Of a stretch of 64,000 bases of DNA, positions 1 to 8,630 are shown one piece after another. This DNA comes from Bacteroidota bacterium. GTDB taxonomy: Bacteria; Bacteroidota; Bacteroidia; Chitinophagales; Saprospiraceae. Below the pieces are notes generated by a model. The model was not told the DNA's origin and ran no database searches. It worked only from the letters and a program-made list of their open reading frames with translations. Each line of letters opens with the position of its first letter. Position 1 is the stretch's first letter. The stretch covers positions 1 to 64,000 of the forward strand of contig JAKQHM010000004.1 of assembly GCA_029572935.1 (NCBI GenBank). Reading direction: 5' to 3'. Both the position numbers and the translations under genes were made by a program.

Positions 1-162
1 TTTACGAGAGGTAAGCTGCCCTGGAGATTAGTGTATGTCCAAAGTATTGGATCGAAGAAGGAGGCTTTGATCCGGGAGCGTGTACTCAAGAAATACAGCC
101 GCAATCAAATTGAAGAATTAATCAAAAGCGGATCGAACGAATTCAAACTGAATGAAGGGTAA
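1..162 (+). CDS. GIY-YIG nuclease family protein, C-terminal part (cut by window start)
   Basis: The frame is open from base 1 to a TAA at 160-162 and encodes 53 residues. The fragment contains a PWRLVYVQ strand followed by a helix of the type EALIRERVLKKYSR and a short basic/acidic tail. This is the usual C-terminal half of small GIY-YIG proteins (UPF0213/YhbQ-like), where the first part reads roughly LPWkLVY...A..RE..iKk.sR. The N-terminal GIY and YIG strands lie outside the window, so catalytic competence cannot be judged. Family members are about 80-100 residues long and are presumed DNA nucleases of uncertain cellular role. The identification rests on a short conserved segment and is moderately secure. 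Confidence 0.6.
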   Translation, partial: FTRGKLPWRLVYVQSIGSKKEALIRERVLKKYSRNQIEELIKSGSNEFKLNEG

Positions 163-199
163 TGCCGCCCTGTCATCTTGAAATTTTAGATTTTTTAAT

Positions 200-2461
200 T
201 TATTCGATTATTAGTTTTAAGGTCTCTAAAAGTTTTTGATTTGAATTAATTGCAAAATAATAAATACCCTTTTGTAAGAAATTTAAATCAATGGATTCAT
301 CATTTTGGATCGAACCTGCAGATATAAATTGTCCCAATGTCGACCAGATAGAATAGTCGAATGATCTTCCGGAAGTATTCAGGATATGATTTCCCTTTTG
401 GTATATGAGTTTGTTTGCATTGTACGGATTGAAATCTGATGAAACACCATTAATCCTGAAACTTATTTCATCTTTTCTGTCATTATTGACTATATATTCC
501 AATTTGCATTTTTGGCAGGGTCCTAATAGAGCCAGCTTGGTTCCTTTTATTTGGTAATTATTCCAAAGATTGCGGTCAATTAAATAGGTTTCTTCGCCTG
601 CTAAGTCTCCGTTTTCTTTAAACCATCTGATCTTGCACTCATCCCCTTTCCTTAGGCCATGGATAAGATTCCAGTACTCAACGATGCTGTCTCTTGTCAG
701 GTCAAACTCTGATTTTTGTTCTTGATTCCTGCGTAAATCATGGATTGAAGTAGGACCGGATGTCAGTCCGCTTTTCCAAACCCTGAAGGCAGAGTCATAG
801 GGAACGGGATTTTCCCAGAAACTGAATAGATTGCCACAGGGTCCATCATGGGGGTCAACGAGTTTTGTATTGTCTAATTTTAATTCAAAGTATAGGTGAG
901 GATCTTCACAGTCGCCACTGCAACCCACCAGCGCAATCGGATCACCTGCCTGTATTTTGTCCCCTGCCTTTACCTTAATGGAATTTTGTTTTAGCTTGCC
1001 GTAAATACTGCTCCATCCGCCGGCGTGACCAATGACAAGGTAGTTGCCTAATTGTTCTGAAGAATCCTTTGATGGGCCATCATCGGATATGCCATCGCGC
1101 AATGCGATCACAGTGCCGCTGTCTATGCAATAGACCCCGACACCCTGGTGCATACTTTCATAGCCACAGATCGAAAAATGGGTGCCTGTATTTTTTTTGT
1201 TGGTTTTGTCCAAACAATGGTTGTCGGAAATTTCATTTGTCCCCAGATCGGGATAAAGGGATATAATAAAATCCCGACCGATAATGCCCTTAATGGGTGT
1301 CACAAAAGGATTAAGTTCATTTCGTTCATAGGCTCCGGCATCTGGCAGATACTCTTGCCGTCGGGGTTTTCTGTTAGTCAGTGAATACAATTCAAATTGA
1401 GGAGAAAGTGCCGGGAATTGGTTTTTGACAGGAACTCCATAGTGAATGGCAGGAGAACCCAGTGCCAGCCTGAAGTCATTTGACTGAGCATCAACAAATT
1501 TAAAGAATGTTGTATTTCCGTTTTTCAGATTCCCGATATCCTCCACAGCAATAGGCGATCCATTGTATGGAATTCCCGGGCCTGCGAAAATATTATTGAG
1601 TAAAACGAGTTTGTCAGTACCATTCTGCAAATTGACAAATGTTCCATTCGCTTTTTTATTGACGATTGTGTTGTGAGATAAATATAATTCATGAGGTGAT
1701 GGGTTGCTGAGTCCTTCTTTTCCATATGAAATTAAGGTGCTGTTTTGACTGTTGACGCCCTGGATAAGGGTATTCCCCATTACCACAGACTGGCCGCCAT
1801 TGGGAAGGTCAATTTCGTAGGAGCCATTGTCCATTCCTGTATTTAATAAATTGTACAGGATCATATTTTTATAAGCCCGGGACTTTAGAAGATGTCCCAC
1901 TCTGCTGTCATGGCTATAATTAAATTGAAAGGTCAGACTTCGCACATGGTTGATGTAAAGATTGTGTGACAATCCATCTCCATATCCATTCCCTGAAAAT
2001 TCACAAAATTCAATGATCACATCACTGTCGGGATTGTCTCCTGCCAGGATCCCTTCCTGGTTGTCGTGAAAGTAACAGTTTCTAACGACCAGGTGGGTCG
2101 CTTCCAGTCTGATCCCTGCGCCGTTTCTGTCTGGTACTGCACATTCTGAAAACTCAATATTCTCAATGATGGTGGAATCACCCTGGATTACCCAAATGGC
2201 TTTTTGACCATAGGCCCTACCTCCCGATTTTAAATGTGCGTATTGAGAAGTCCCTTTAATCAGTAACTTTTTTGCCCTCCACAGGCATACATCCTGGGGA
2301 TATATGGCCGGGTCAATCAAGACAGTATCGCCATCTTTAACCAGTCCAGATACTTCGCTGGGCCTTTTGTAGTTCTTGTTTGGGCCTACGTTCCATGTCG
2401 TTGCATTTAGTTGGAAGCAAAAGTGAGTTGTAAAATAAATCAGAATCAAGTAAGTTTTCAT
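200..2461 (-). CDS. Secreted beta-helix protein with degenerate M23 domain and T9SS type A sorting domain
   Basis: About 753 residues. The frame opens at a GTG at 2467, but the ATG at 2461 gives a clean signal peptide (MKTYLILIYFTTHFCF) and is preferred. Residues ~25-400 look like a right-handed parallel beta-helix: regular short strands such as VVRNCYFHDN, LYLSHNTIVN and LVLLNNIFAG. Residues ~435-530 align with the LytM/M23 fold (MHQGVGVY, LVIGHAGGWSSIYGKL, DKIQAGDPIALVG, DPHLYFEL). The zinc-ligand pattern HxGxD...HxH reads HxGxG...HxY here, and the usual TLYAHL histidine is Lys, so metal binding and hydrolysis are probably lost. The last ~80 residues (QKGIYYFAINS, LLETLKLIIE) are a T9SS type A sorting domain. 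The expected product is a surface or secreted carbohydrate- or peptidoglycan-binding protein; its substrate is unknown. Confidence 0.8.
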   Translation of the reverse strand: MKTYLILIYFTTHFCFQLNATTWNVGPNKNYKRPSEVSGLVKDGDTVLIDPAIYPQDVCLWRAKKLLIKGTSQYAHLKSGGRAYGQKAIWVIQGDSTIIENIEFSECAVPDRNGAGIRLEATHLVVRNCYFHDNQEGILAGDNPDSDVIIEFCEFSGNGYGDGLSHNLYINHVRSLTFQFNYSHDSRVGHLLKSRAYKNMILYNLLNTGMDNGSYEIDLPNGGQSVVMGNTLIQGVNSQNSTLISYGKEGLSNPSPHELYLSHNTIVNKKANGTFVNLQNGTDKLVLLNNIFAGPGIPYNGSPIAVEDIGNLKNGNTTFFKFVDAQSNDFRLALGSPAIHYGVPVKNQFPALSPQFELYSLTNRKPRRQEYLPDAGAYERNELNPFVTPIKGIIGRDFIISLYPDLGTNEISDNHCLDKTNKKNTGTHFSICGYESMHQGVGVYCIDSGTVIALRDGISDDGPSKDSSEQLGNYLVIGHAGGWSSIYGKLKQNSIKVKAGDKIQAGDPIALVGCSGDCEDPHLYFELKLDNTKLVDPHDGPCGNLFSFWENPVPYDSAFRVWKSGLTSGPTSIHDLRRNQEQKSEFDLTRDSIVEYWNLIHGLRKGDECKIRWFKENGDLAGEETYLIDRNLWNNYQIKGTKLALLGPCQKCKLEYIVNNDRKDEISFRINGVSSDFNPYNANKLIYQKGNHILNTSGRSFDYSIWSTLGQFISAGSIQNDESIDLNFLQKGIYYFAINSNQKLLETLKLIIE

Positions 2462-2467
2462 GAGCAC

Positions 2468-2864
2468 AATTTCGCAATTATATGACTGTCTTTGATATTT
2501 TATTTTAAATTATCTGTGCTGCACATGGATGGATGAATTTTAATAGTGAATAATTATGTTATAATTCTTTACAACACTCCAAGGCAGGAGATTTCTTAAA
2601 TTCTTTTGGGTTAAATTCTAATCCAATTTACTCCTTTTGGTTATGAAGGTCCGTTCATCAGTTTTTTTAAATCCACTAAATATATTCCTGAAGGCAAACG
2701 GGTCAAATTCATTTCGCGCCGCTTATTTCCTCTTTTTCGTTGAAAGGATATAATCAACTTTTTGATTCCATCCGATAAGTAAAAATATTCAATAGGAAAT
2801 CAGTTTTTTGGATCTCATACTATTCATTCCATATTTGTCTTCGCTGAATGAGTGTTTATGATTT
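2468..2864. other. Intergenic stretch, AT-rich, holding a gene remnant
   Basis: Apart from the sorting-domain remnant at 2641-2799 this 397-base gap holds nothing I can identify. It is AT-rich and should include the promoter of the minus-strand beta-helix gene that starts at 2461, but I see no convincing TAnnTTTG element there. Confidence 0.5.
2641..2799 (-). pseudogene. Remnant of a T9SS type A C-terminal sorting domain
   Basis: The minus strand is open for 52 codons before a TAA at 2643-2641, directly after in-frame TGA codons at 2802-2800 and 2817-2815. There is no plausible start codon or signal peptide. The reading has the order of a type A sorting domain: IEYFYLSDGIKKLIIS, then a basic linker, then MNLTRLPSGIYLVDLKK. 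The [IM]xLtxLPsGIYlv core is diagnostic of these domains. No cargo domain is attached upstream, so this is best read as the 3' end of a decayed exported-protein gene. It fills most of the otherwise empty stretch between the two neighbouring minus-strand genes. Confidence 0.6.
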
Positions 2865-3896
2865 CTATTGATATTGTATGTAGCTTGGGATCGGTCTGAG
2901 ATCGAGCAGGTCTTCCGGATTTAAGATTCCTTTAGGGTCAAGACGGGCGTCGTTTTTGTAAAATATTTTAAAACCGGTGAATTGAACAGGCTCAGGGAAA
3001 ATATAACTTCTGTAGGTATTTTTTTTCAAGGCTCTGGCTCCAAATCCGTCCATGTGAATGACAAGCTGAACCTCAGGAGAAGTTTTAATCCGGTGAGAAC
3101 CTGTGAGCATGTTTTTCGTAAACCGGTGTAGGATTAACAACTTGGGAGGCAACTGATGTTTTTGGACCAGTTTTCGCAAATAGTGGCTCGCGTAATTAAC
3201 TTCTGAGGCATCCAGACTACCGATTTGACTACCGGGAATCTTGCCATTCTGCATGGCAAACTCCGGATCAATTCCAAGGTGAACCTGAGGCATAGACAGG
3301 TATTTTTCCAGCCGGGGAAGTTCATCGGACAAATTGCTCCATCCCAGTTGTAAATCCAAAAAAACAAGTGCGTCAATTTTTTTTGCTAATGCAAGTATGC
3401 TGTCGATCTGATGAAAGGGCATTCTCAGGCTCATCCTGGAGCCTGTGGTCTGTGCCGTTAAAGCGATATAATGCAAGGCTGGTTTGACAGGGAATAAGGA
3501 ATCTGCCTTCTCCCATTTTTTACATTCGTGGAGAAGCAGGCGTAGCATTTGCTCAGGCGGCACTTCCCCCAGTATGCCCATTTGTTTGGAATAAAGGTTT
3601 CCGTAATATGCCACAATTCTATGAAAAGGCAAAATGGCACCCGGAAGAGGGAGCGCGGATTTGACCGGCCAACGACCCGTCGTATCTCCGTTGGATAAGA
3701 GTATGAGTTTTTTGTAATAGCTCGCGGTATCCAGTACAACAGAATTCGGTTTTGTTTCCAGGGTATCTATAGATAGATTTTCTTGAAATGTCTGGCTCGC
3801 CGGCACTTTCCGGCAGGATGGATAAACTAAAGATACCACTAGCAGACTAATGGCACTGATGGAATAAATTATGGCAACTGAATTTTTTGTGTTCAA
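2865..3896 (-). CDS. Conserved membrane-anchored/exported protein of unknown function
   Basis: The frame can be opened at a TTG at 3935, but a perfect -7 element (TAAATTTG, minus strand 3940-3933) overlaps that codon. Translation must therefore begin downstream, at TTG 3908 or TTG 3896; the latter gives MNTKNSVAIIYSISAISLLV, a short basic/hydrophobic signal ending near LVYPSCRK, possibly a relaxed lipobox. The ~330-residue exported part has conserved-looking blocks: IVAYYGN, MGILGE, LRMPFHQIDSILALA, ALVFLDLQLGWS, VHLGIDPEFAM, LILHRFTKNML, VIHMDGFGA and a YIQYQ end. I recall similar uncharacterised secreted proteins in Gemmatimonadota and Actinobacteria. The alternating strand/helix pattern suggests a TIM-barrel-like fold. 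No catalytic role can be assigned. Confidence 0.7.
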   Translation of the reverse strand: MNTKNSVAIIYSISAISLLVVSLVYPSCRKVPASQTFQENLSIDTLETKPNSVVLDTASYYKKLILLSNGDTTGRWPVKSALPLPGAILPFHRIVAYYGNLYSKQMGILGEVPPEQMLRLLLHECKKWEKADSLFPVKPALHYIALTAQTTGSRMSLRMPFHQIDSILALAKKIDALVFLDLQLGWSNLSDELPRLEKYLSMPQVHLGIDPEFAMQNGKIPGSQIGSLDASEVNYASHYLRKLVQKHQLPPKLLILHRFTKNMLTGSHRIKTSPEVQLVIHMDGFGARALKKNTYRSYIFPEPVQFTGFKIFYKNDARLDPKGILNPEDLLDLRPIPSYIQYQ

Positions 3897-3932
3897 TGGG
3901 GAGCTCAATGAGTAAAATTGAATTTTGGGATG

Positions 3933-3940
3933 CAAATTTA
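3933..3940 (-). promoter_or_regulatory. Bacteroidota -7 element (TAAATTTG)
   Basis: Reads TAAATTTG on the minus strand, a perfect TAnnTTTG. It overlaps the first possible start codon (TTG 3935) of the following gene and therefore argues for a start at 3908 or 3896. No clear -33 TTTG was seen. Confidence 0.5.
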
Positions 3941-3970
3941 AAATGTCATCTGTTGGACAGTAAAGTTTAA

Positions 3971-4007
3971 ATAAAAATAAGATCCCAATGCAGGGGACAT
4001 TGGGATC
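3971..4007 (-). terminator. Rho-independent terminator of the ASP-box protein gene
   Basis: Bases 3981-3990 (GATCCCAATG) pair perfectly with 3998-4007 (CATTGGGATC) around a 7-base loop. Read on the minus strand the stem is followed by TTATTTTTATTT. It lies 20 bases after the stop codon of the gene at 4027-7530. Confidence 0.85.
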
Positions 4008-4026
4008 TTTAAATTCACCTATTTAA

Positions 4027-7000
4027 TTAATGAACGATTTGAACCAGCCTTGAAAAAGTAGTTCCAGGCAGGATCATTTGCATGATATAACTTCCTTCTG
4101 GCAGTGAGCGAATGTCCAATCTGTGGGTGTTAATTCCTTGTAATCCTGAAATCCTGCTGCCAGCCACCGCGCGGCCTTGCAAGTCAATCAATCTGAATTC
4201 CAGTCGATCCAAATCTTTTTCGAGATGAAACTCCAGATTTAATTCATCATTGGCAGGATTAGGGAATAAGTTCAGTAACTTATTGGAATCTTCTGAATTC
4301 GTCCAGACTGCATTTTCCGGACTGTTGGTGATCTTGACTGTATAGTCTTCGGTCTCACCATTGCTGTAACTTCCGCAATAAGATTGGTATGCACTGGGGG
4401 ACATGACTACCCGGAGCCTGGAGTTGCCCAAGGTTGCGCCGGTTGGTACCGTGAAGCTTATGTTAGAGTTGTTGGCATTCTTGGAAATAACTTGTCCCAC
4501 CTGTTCGCCTCCATCTGCAAAATCACCATCCCGGTTATAGTCAATATAAATTCTGAAATAGGTATTTTTCTTGTTGCCGGAATATCCAGGAGAAATCGTG
4601 ATGGTATAAGCTGTTCCGGGTTTTATGTTGGTGGAACTGGAAGTTCCATCATAGTAACCGCCGTCACTGCCTGAAGTTCTTGAAATGCTGCCCAAGGCAA
4701 CATAATCAATGAAACCCTGGGAAGTGCTGGTGCCATTGGATGAGCAGTGGATAAGAAAGTCGGATTGAACAAAATTGCTGCTTGCTGATCCGCAATTGGC
4801 TTTTACCCGCCAGTCGTAGCGGTTAGGACTTAAGGGACTAATGTTGATGCTGTTGGTGTTTGTTCCGGATGTGGAAATCCATGTGCCTGAATTAAAGGCT
4901 TTGTAATCGACAGAATAACTTGTCGCACCGGGCACTGCATTCCAACTCAGGTTAACCTGACCGGAAGTGTTGCTGAGATAGCTGAGATTGATCGGATCAC
5001 TGCAATCGCTCAAAGTTGTGAAAGAAATTTGACTGAATCCGGATGTGTCGGAACCGCAATTAGTCTTGACACGCCAGTCGTAGCTGGTATTGGAACTCAA
5101 TCCTGTCAGGTTAAAACTGGTAGATCCGGTGTTGGCTGCTAACTCGGTCCAGTTATTGTCGGTGCTGAGTTTATAATCCAACTTGTAACCGGTGGCGCCC
5201 GTGACCGCGTTCCAATTCAGTGTGGCACTGTTGTTGGTGATGTTTGTCGTGTTCAGCCCCGTCGGATTTTCGCAAATGGTTTCAATATTTTGCAAGTCAC
5301 TTTCCCAGACTCCCCGGCCATAGGTTGCAACCCGGAGCTTGTTTCCGGATTTCTGTATCTCGACCTCATTGATGGCGACCAAAGGCAGTCCTGTGGCATG
5401 TTCTGCCCATGTGTTGGTGATGCTGTCCCGGTAATAGACGCCTATGTTCATTCCGACATAAATAGTCCCGCTGGCATCCTCGTCTACTACTACTGAACGG
5501 GCTGATATGGAGGGAAGGCCGGTGGACAGATTCGTAAAGCTATCTCCCCGGTTGGTCGAGACATAAACCCGGTTAGTGGAACTGTTGCAGCTGATCCAAA
5601 TTTTAGATGGATCGTTTTTGCTGACAAAAATAGAGGTGATGCTGGCAGGGGCTGTGATGGAGCTCCAGCTTGCTCCGCCATCCGTGGTCCGGTATAGGGT
5701 GGTCCCTTTGGAAGTATAGATATAATTGGTATTGGAAGGTGCAACCGCCAGTACGTCCAGAGTAACTGTAATGGAGGGAGACAGATTGGTCCAACTGCTT
5801 CCGCCATTGCCCGATCTCCATACTCCCGTCCAACCTCCATAAATGGTGTCGTGGTTGGTAGGGTGCATCACCAGGGGAGTGACCCAGTTTCCATTGGAGG
5901 GTTTTGTGAGATTGGTCCGACTGCTGCCGGAGTTAGTGGTTTTGTAGATAGACCCATACTGGCTGGTTCCTATTGCTATGGCCGCATTGGTGGGACTGAT
6001 TACATTGTCCATGCCATCAGCGCCGAGCCAGTCAACCCAACTGCCATTGCTTCTTCTGAAGGAAGATCCGTTGTCCTGAGCGCCCGTGGTGATAACGTTG
6101 GGATCCGTTTGGGCACATGCGATCCGATAGAATTGGCGAATGCCCAGCCCGCCAGAAAGATCGGTCCAGTCTCCACCAAAGTTTGTGCTTTTGTAAATTC
6201 CCCCATCCGACCCGGAATAGATCGTATGGTTGATCCACTCCAAAGCATGAACGTCGGCATGGTTATATCCAATGGAATTGGGATAGGACCAGGCAGTTTC
6301 AGCCACAAAGGATAGGGCGCCATTTGTGGATTTCCAGCATATGATTCCAGCTATATGGACTTCATTCACATTTTCCGGATTGACGCAAATAGCCATATCA
6401 TAAGTAGCCTGTCCGGTTGTTCCGGTTCCATTGGTTTCATAGCCAAAATAGTTGGTGCCATTTGATGGGTTGCCCACGACAGTGGTGGTAAAGTTCTGAC
6501 CTGAGTCACTCGACCGATACATACGTCCAAATAAACTGCCACTGGCCTGAACAGCATAAACGACATCCGGATCATCCGGAGAAACAGCCAAAAGGGTCCG
6601 TCCGGTATGTGTGATACCGTTGGTACTGGTGATGGCAGTCCAGTTGAGACCATTGTTGCTGGACCGGAACACGCAGCTCGTTCCACTGGATCCTGAAGCA
6701 TACATAATATCCGGATTGGTGGGGTGGAACTCTATATCTTCCTTGGTGGTGGTGTGCACCTGAGTCCAGTTGGTTCCTCCGTTTGTAGAACGCCAGATAC
6801 CATTTCCGGCTGCACAGAAAATAATACTCGAATTGGAGGGGTGGACTTTTACTTGTCTGGAATTGCTGGGGCCGCTTCCGGTTGTACTCCAGCTGGATCC
6901 CGAATTGGTGGATTTGAGTACACCACCGGAGGTGAGACAGGCATAGAGTGTGCTTGTGCTGTTTGGGTCAATATACAGATGAAATACATTCATCCAGGAA

Positions 7001-7530
7001 GAATTGACAAAATCAATCAGGGGAGTCCAGCTGGAACCACTATTGGTGCTTTTCCAAATGCCACCTCCCGGGGAGCTGACATAAATGATGGTTGTATCAG
7101 AGGGATGAATGGCTACTGAGGTGATTCGTCCCACACCGGGATTCCAGCCACTGGTATAAGTCCAGTTTTGCGGACCTAGTTCAGTCCAGTTAAAGGATGA
7201 TCTGGATTTCAGCCCCATGGCTTTCAGAGCAGTATAATATGCCCTGTCCTCTCTTTCAGCGGGAATGAAATATCCATTTTCATCCGTATGAAACCTGCGC
7301 TCATAAAGCCATCGCTGGTATTGTTTAAATCCTGAACCTTGACCCGTACCTACTCGGGCAAAATAATCATCAGCCCAGGCTTCGACTTCCTGCAACCTGA
7401 GGTCTGTTCGATCCATCAATTCAAAAATGTTGGACTGGGCGGACAGCCTAAACCCAAAGAAAAGAAAGATGAACAGGAAAGTCAACTGATTTAAACTCTT
7501 TCCTTGATTTTTAAAATCCTCTTTTTTCAT
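4027..7530 (-). CDS. Large secreted ASP-box (sortilin-like) repeat protein with FN3, GEVED and T9SS sorting domains
   Basis: 1167 residues from an ATG at 7530, with a signal peptide ending near FRLSAQS. Residues ~120-750 hold many ASP-box repeats of the sortilin/VPS10/BNR type (STNSGSSWTP, STNGGTNWTQ, SSDSGQNFT, TTDGGASWSS), expected to fold as one or two large beta-propellers. Residues ~752-960 contain two fibronectin type III domains (the ATLNWNAV and VNLSWNAV strands). Residues ~970-1080 form a GEVED domain ending GETEDYTV. The C-terminal ~85 residues are a T9SS type A sorting domain (LFPNPANDELNLEF, SLPEGSYIMQM). Such proteins are exported through the T9SS and attached to or released from the surface; binding of glycans or other surface partners is inferred. 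A -7 element sits just upstream and a strong terminator follows. Confidence 0.9.
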   Translation of the reverse strand: MKKEDFKNQGKSLNQLTFLFIFLFFGFRLSAQSNIFELMDRTDLRLQEVEAWADDYFARVGTGQGSGFKQYQRWLYERRFHTDENGYFIPAEREDRAYYTALKAMGLKSRSSFNWTELGPQNWTYTSGWNPGVGRITSVAIHPSDTTIIYVSSPGGGIWKSTNSGSSWTPLIDFVNSSWMNVFHLYIDPNSTSTLYACLTSGGVLKSTNSGSSWSTTGSGPSNSRQVKVHPSNSSIIFCAAGNGIWRSTNGGTNWTQVHTTTKEDIEFHPTNPDIMYASGSSGTSCVFRSSNNGLNWTAITSTNGITHTGRTLLAVSPDDPDVVYAVQASGSLFGRMYRSSDSGQNFTTTVVGNPSNGTNYFGYETNGTGTTGQATYDMAICVNPENVNEVHIAGIICWKSTNGALSFVAETAWSYPNSIGYNHADVHALEWINHTIYSGSDGGIYKSTNFGGDWTDLSGGLGIRQFYRIACAQTDPNVITTGAQDNGSSFRRSNGSWVDWLGADGMDNVISPTNAAIAIGTSQYGSIYKTTNSGSSRTNLTKPSNGNWVTPLVMHPTNHDTIYGGWTGVWRSGNGGSSWTNLSPSITVTLDVLAVAPSNTNYIYTSKGTTLYRTTDGGASWSSITAPASITSIFVSKNDPSKIWISCNSSTNRVYVSTNRGDSFTNLSTGLPSISARSVVVDEDASGTIYVGMNIGVYYRDSITNTWAEHATGLPLVAINEVEIQKSGNKLRVATYGRGVWESDLQNIETICENPTGLNTTNITNNSATLNWNAVTGATGYKLDYKLSTDNNWTELAANTGSTSFNLTGLSSNTSYDWRVKTNCGSDTSGFSQISFTTLSDCSDPINLSYLSNTSGQVNLSWNAVPGATSYSVDYKAFNSGTWISTSGTNTNSINISPLSPNRYDWRVKANCGSASSNFVQSDFLIHCSSNGTSTSQGFIDYVALGSISRTSGSDGGYYDGTSSSTNIKPGTAYTITISPGYSGNKKNTYFRIYIDYNRDGDFADGGEQVGQVISKNANNSNISFTVPTGATLGNSRLRVVMSPSAYQSYCGSYSNGETEDYTVKITNSPENAVWTNSEDSNKLLNLFPNPANDELNLEFHLEKDLDRLEFRLIDLQGRAVAGSRISGLQGINTHRLDIRSLPEGSYIMQMILPGTTFSRLVQIVH

Positions 7531-7549
7531 ATATCCTTATTTATACAAA

Positions 7550-7557
7550 CAAAAGTA
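7550..7557 (-). promoter_or_regulatory. Bacteroidota -7 element (TACTTTTG)
   Basis: Reads TACTTTTG on the minus strand, 20 bases before the ATG at 7530 of the ASP-box protein gene. This gives an expected leader of roughly 10-15 bases. No convincing -33 element was found. Confidence 0.5.
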
Positions 7558-7817
7558 AGAAAATTTATAAAATTCTGGATACGATAACACCAAATGAAAT
7601 CAATCCGTATTTGCTCTAAATTTCATCTTGAGATTCCAAACGCTTGGGCTGATTGGTTTCATTAGCCTTCCTTTGAGAAGATACTCAATGGCGAGAGAAT
7701 GATATTTAAAGGATTGGCGTGATCCTTATTACGCTCCAGACTGAATTTAAGTTTTAAAGAATGACATAAGTCATTTTTGAGGGTGAACGGAATCAGCACA
7801 TAATGGTCTGAAATACC

Positions 7818-7825
7818 TATCTTTG
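7818..7825 (+). promoter_or_regulatory. Bacteroidota -7 element (TATCTTTG) of the mla operon
   Basis: TATCTTTG matches TAnnTTTG exactly and lies 22 bases before the ATG at 7847. It overlaps the alternative TTG start at 7823, which makes that earlier start unlikely. Confidence 0.55.
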
Positions 7826-7846
7826 TATGATCATATTGCCCTTTTC

Positions 7847-8614
7847 ATGCCTCTTCTTCCAACCAATTTTCGGATTTTCCTTCGCGAAACAGGTGAAATT
7901 GCCCGTTTTACAGGCCGGTTCTTTGTGGAAGGACTCAAGCCCCGGTATGAATTTGCTGAATTTATCAAACAGTGTTTCATTTTAGGGTATAAATCCCTGC
8001 CTTTGGTCGGTTTGACAGCCTTTATCATCGGTTTGGTATTGACCATGCAACTCAGGCCTACCATGGAGTACTTTGGGGTAGAGGTGCAGATTCCTGCCAT
8101 GGTAGGCGTCGCCATTTTCAGGGAAATCGGTCCGATTTTAACTGCTTTGATCTTTGCCGGAAAAATAGGATCCAGTATTGGAGCCGAGCTGGGTTCTATG
8201 AAAGTTACGGAGCAAATTGATGCGATGGAAGTGTCCGGGACCAACCCGTTTAAATTTCTGGTCGTAACCCGCACACTGGCAGCCACGCTCATGTTGCCTA
8301 TTCTGACCATACTGTCAGATGCCATCGCTTTGACGGGATGCTTTTTGGGAGAGAATCTATATCAGTCTCTTACCTACAATCTTTTTTTTAGGAAAGTTTT
8401 TCTAAATCTTGCTTACATAGATTTTATACCCGCGTTCATAAAAACTTTCTTCTTTGGCTTTGCTATAGCCATTGTGGGATGTTATAAAGGCTACAGTACG
8501 GAAAGGGGTACAGAAGGAGTGGGACGGGCGGCTAACTCCTCAGTGGTCATTTCTTCTGTGCTAATCTTCATTATTGATCTGATTGCAGTGCAGATAGCCA
8601 ATATTTTTCAGTGA
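7847..8614 (+). CDS. mlaE: MlaE-family ABC transporter permease
   Basis: Integral inner-membrane permease of the Mla/YrbE (MCE) lipid-transport ABC system, which moves phospholipids between inner and outer membranes. The protein has ~255 residues and about five to six hydrophobic segments. Family signatures visible are LTMQLRPTMEYFG, the cytoplasmic FREIGPILTALIFAGKIGSSIGAELGSM block (positions ~100-125) and QIDAMEVSGTNP. The frame also allows a TTG at 7823, but the -7 promoter box at 7818-7825 covers it, so the ATG at 7847 is chosen. The ATPase gene follows after 16 bases and the MCE-domain gene 7 bases after that, forming one operon. Neither MlaB (STAS) nor MlaC (periplasmic carrier) is encoded here. 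Confidence 0.93.
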   Translation: MPLLPTNFRIFLRETGEIARFTGRFFVEGLKPRYEFAEFIKQCFILGYKSLPLVGLTAFIIGLVLTMQLRPTMEYFGVEVQIPAMVGVAIFREIGPILTALIFAGKIGSSIGAELGSMKVTEQIDAMEVSGTNPFKFLVVTRTLAATLMLPILTILSDAIALTGCFLGENLYQSLTYNLFFRKVFLNLAYIDFIPAFIKTFFFGFAIAIVGCYKGYSTERGTEGVGRAANSSVVISSVLIFIIDLIAVQIANIFQ

Positions 8615-8630
8615 CCCAGATCTTTTAAGC

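Larger units (their letters stand above)
7531..7846. other. Divergent intergenic region between the ASP-box gene and the mla operon
   Basis: About 316 bases with no gene. It holds a minus-strand -7 element at 7557-7550 and a plus-strand -7 element at 7818-7825. I see no RNA gene, repeat or hairpin of note in between. Confidence 0.6.

Noticed and set aside
5851..6315. Long antisense frames (e.g. 154 codons) across the ASP-box gene
   Set aside because: The repetitive, GC-biased coding sequence of the sense gene produces open antisense frames; none has a domain or signal peptide.
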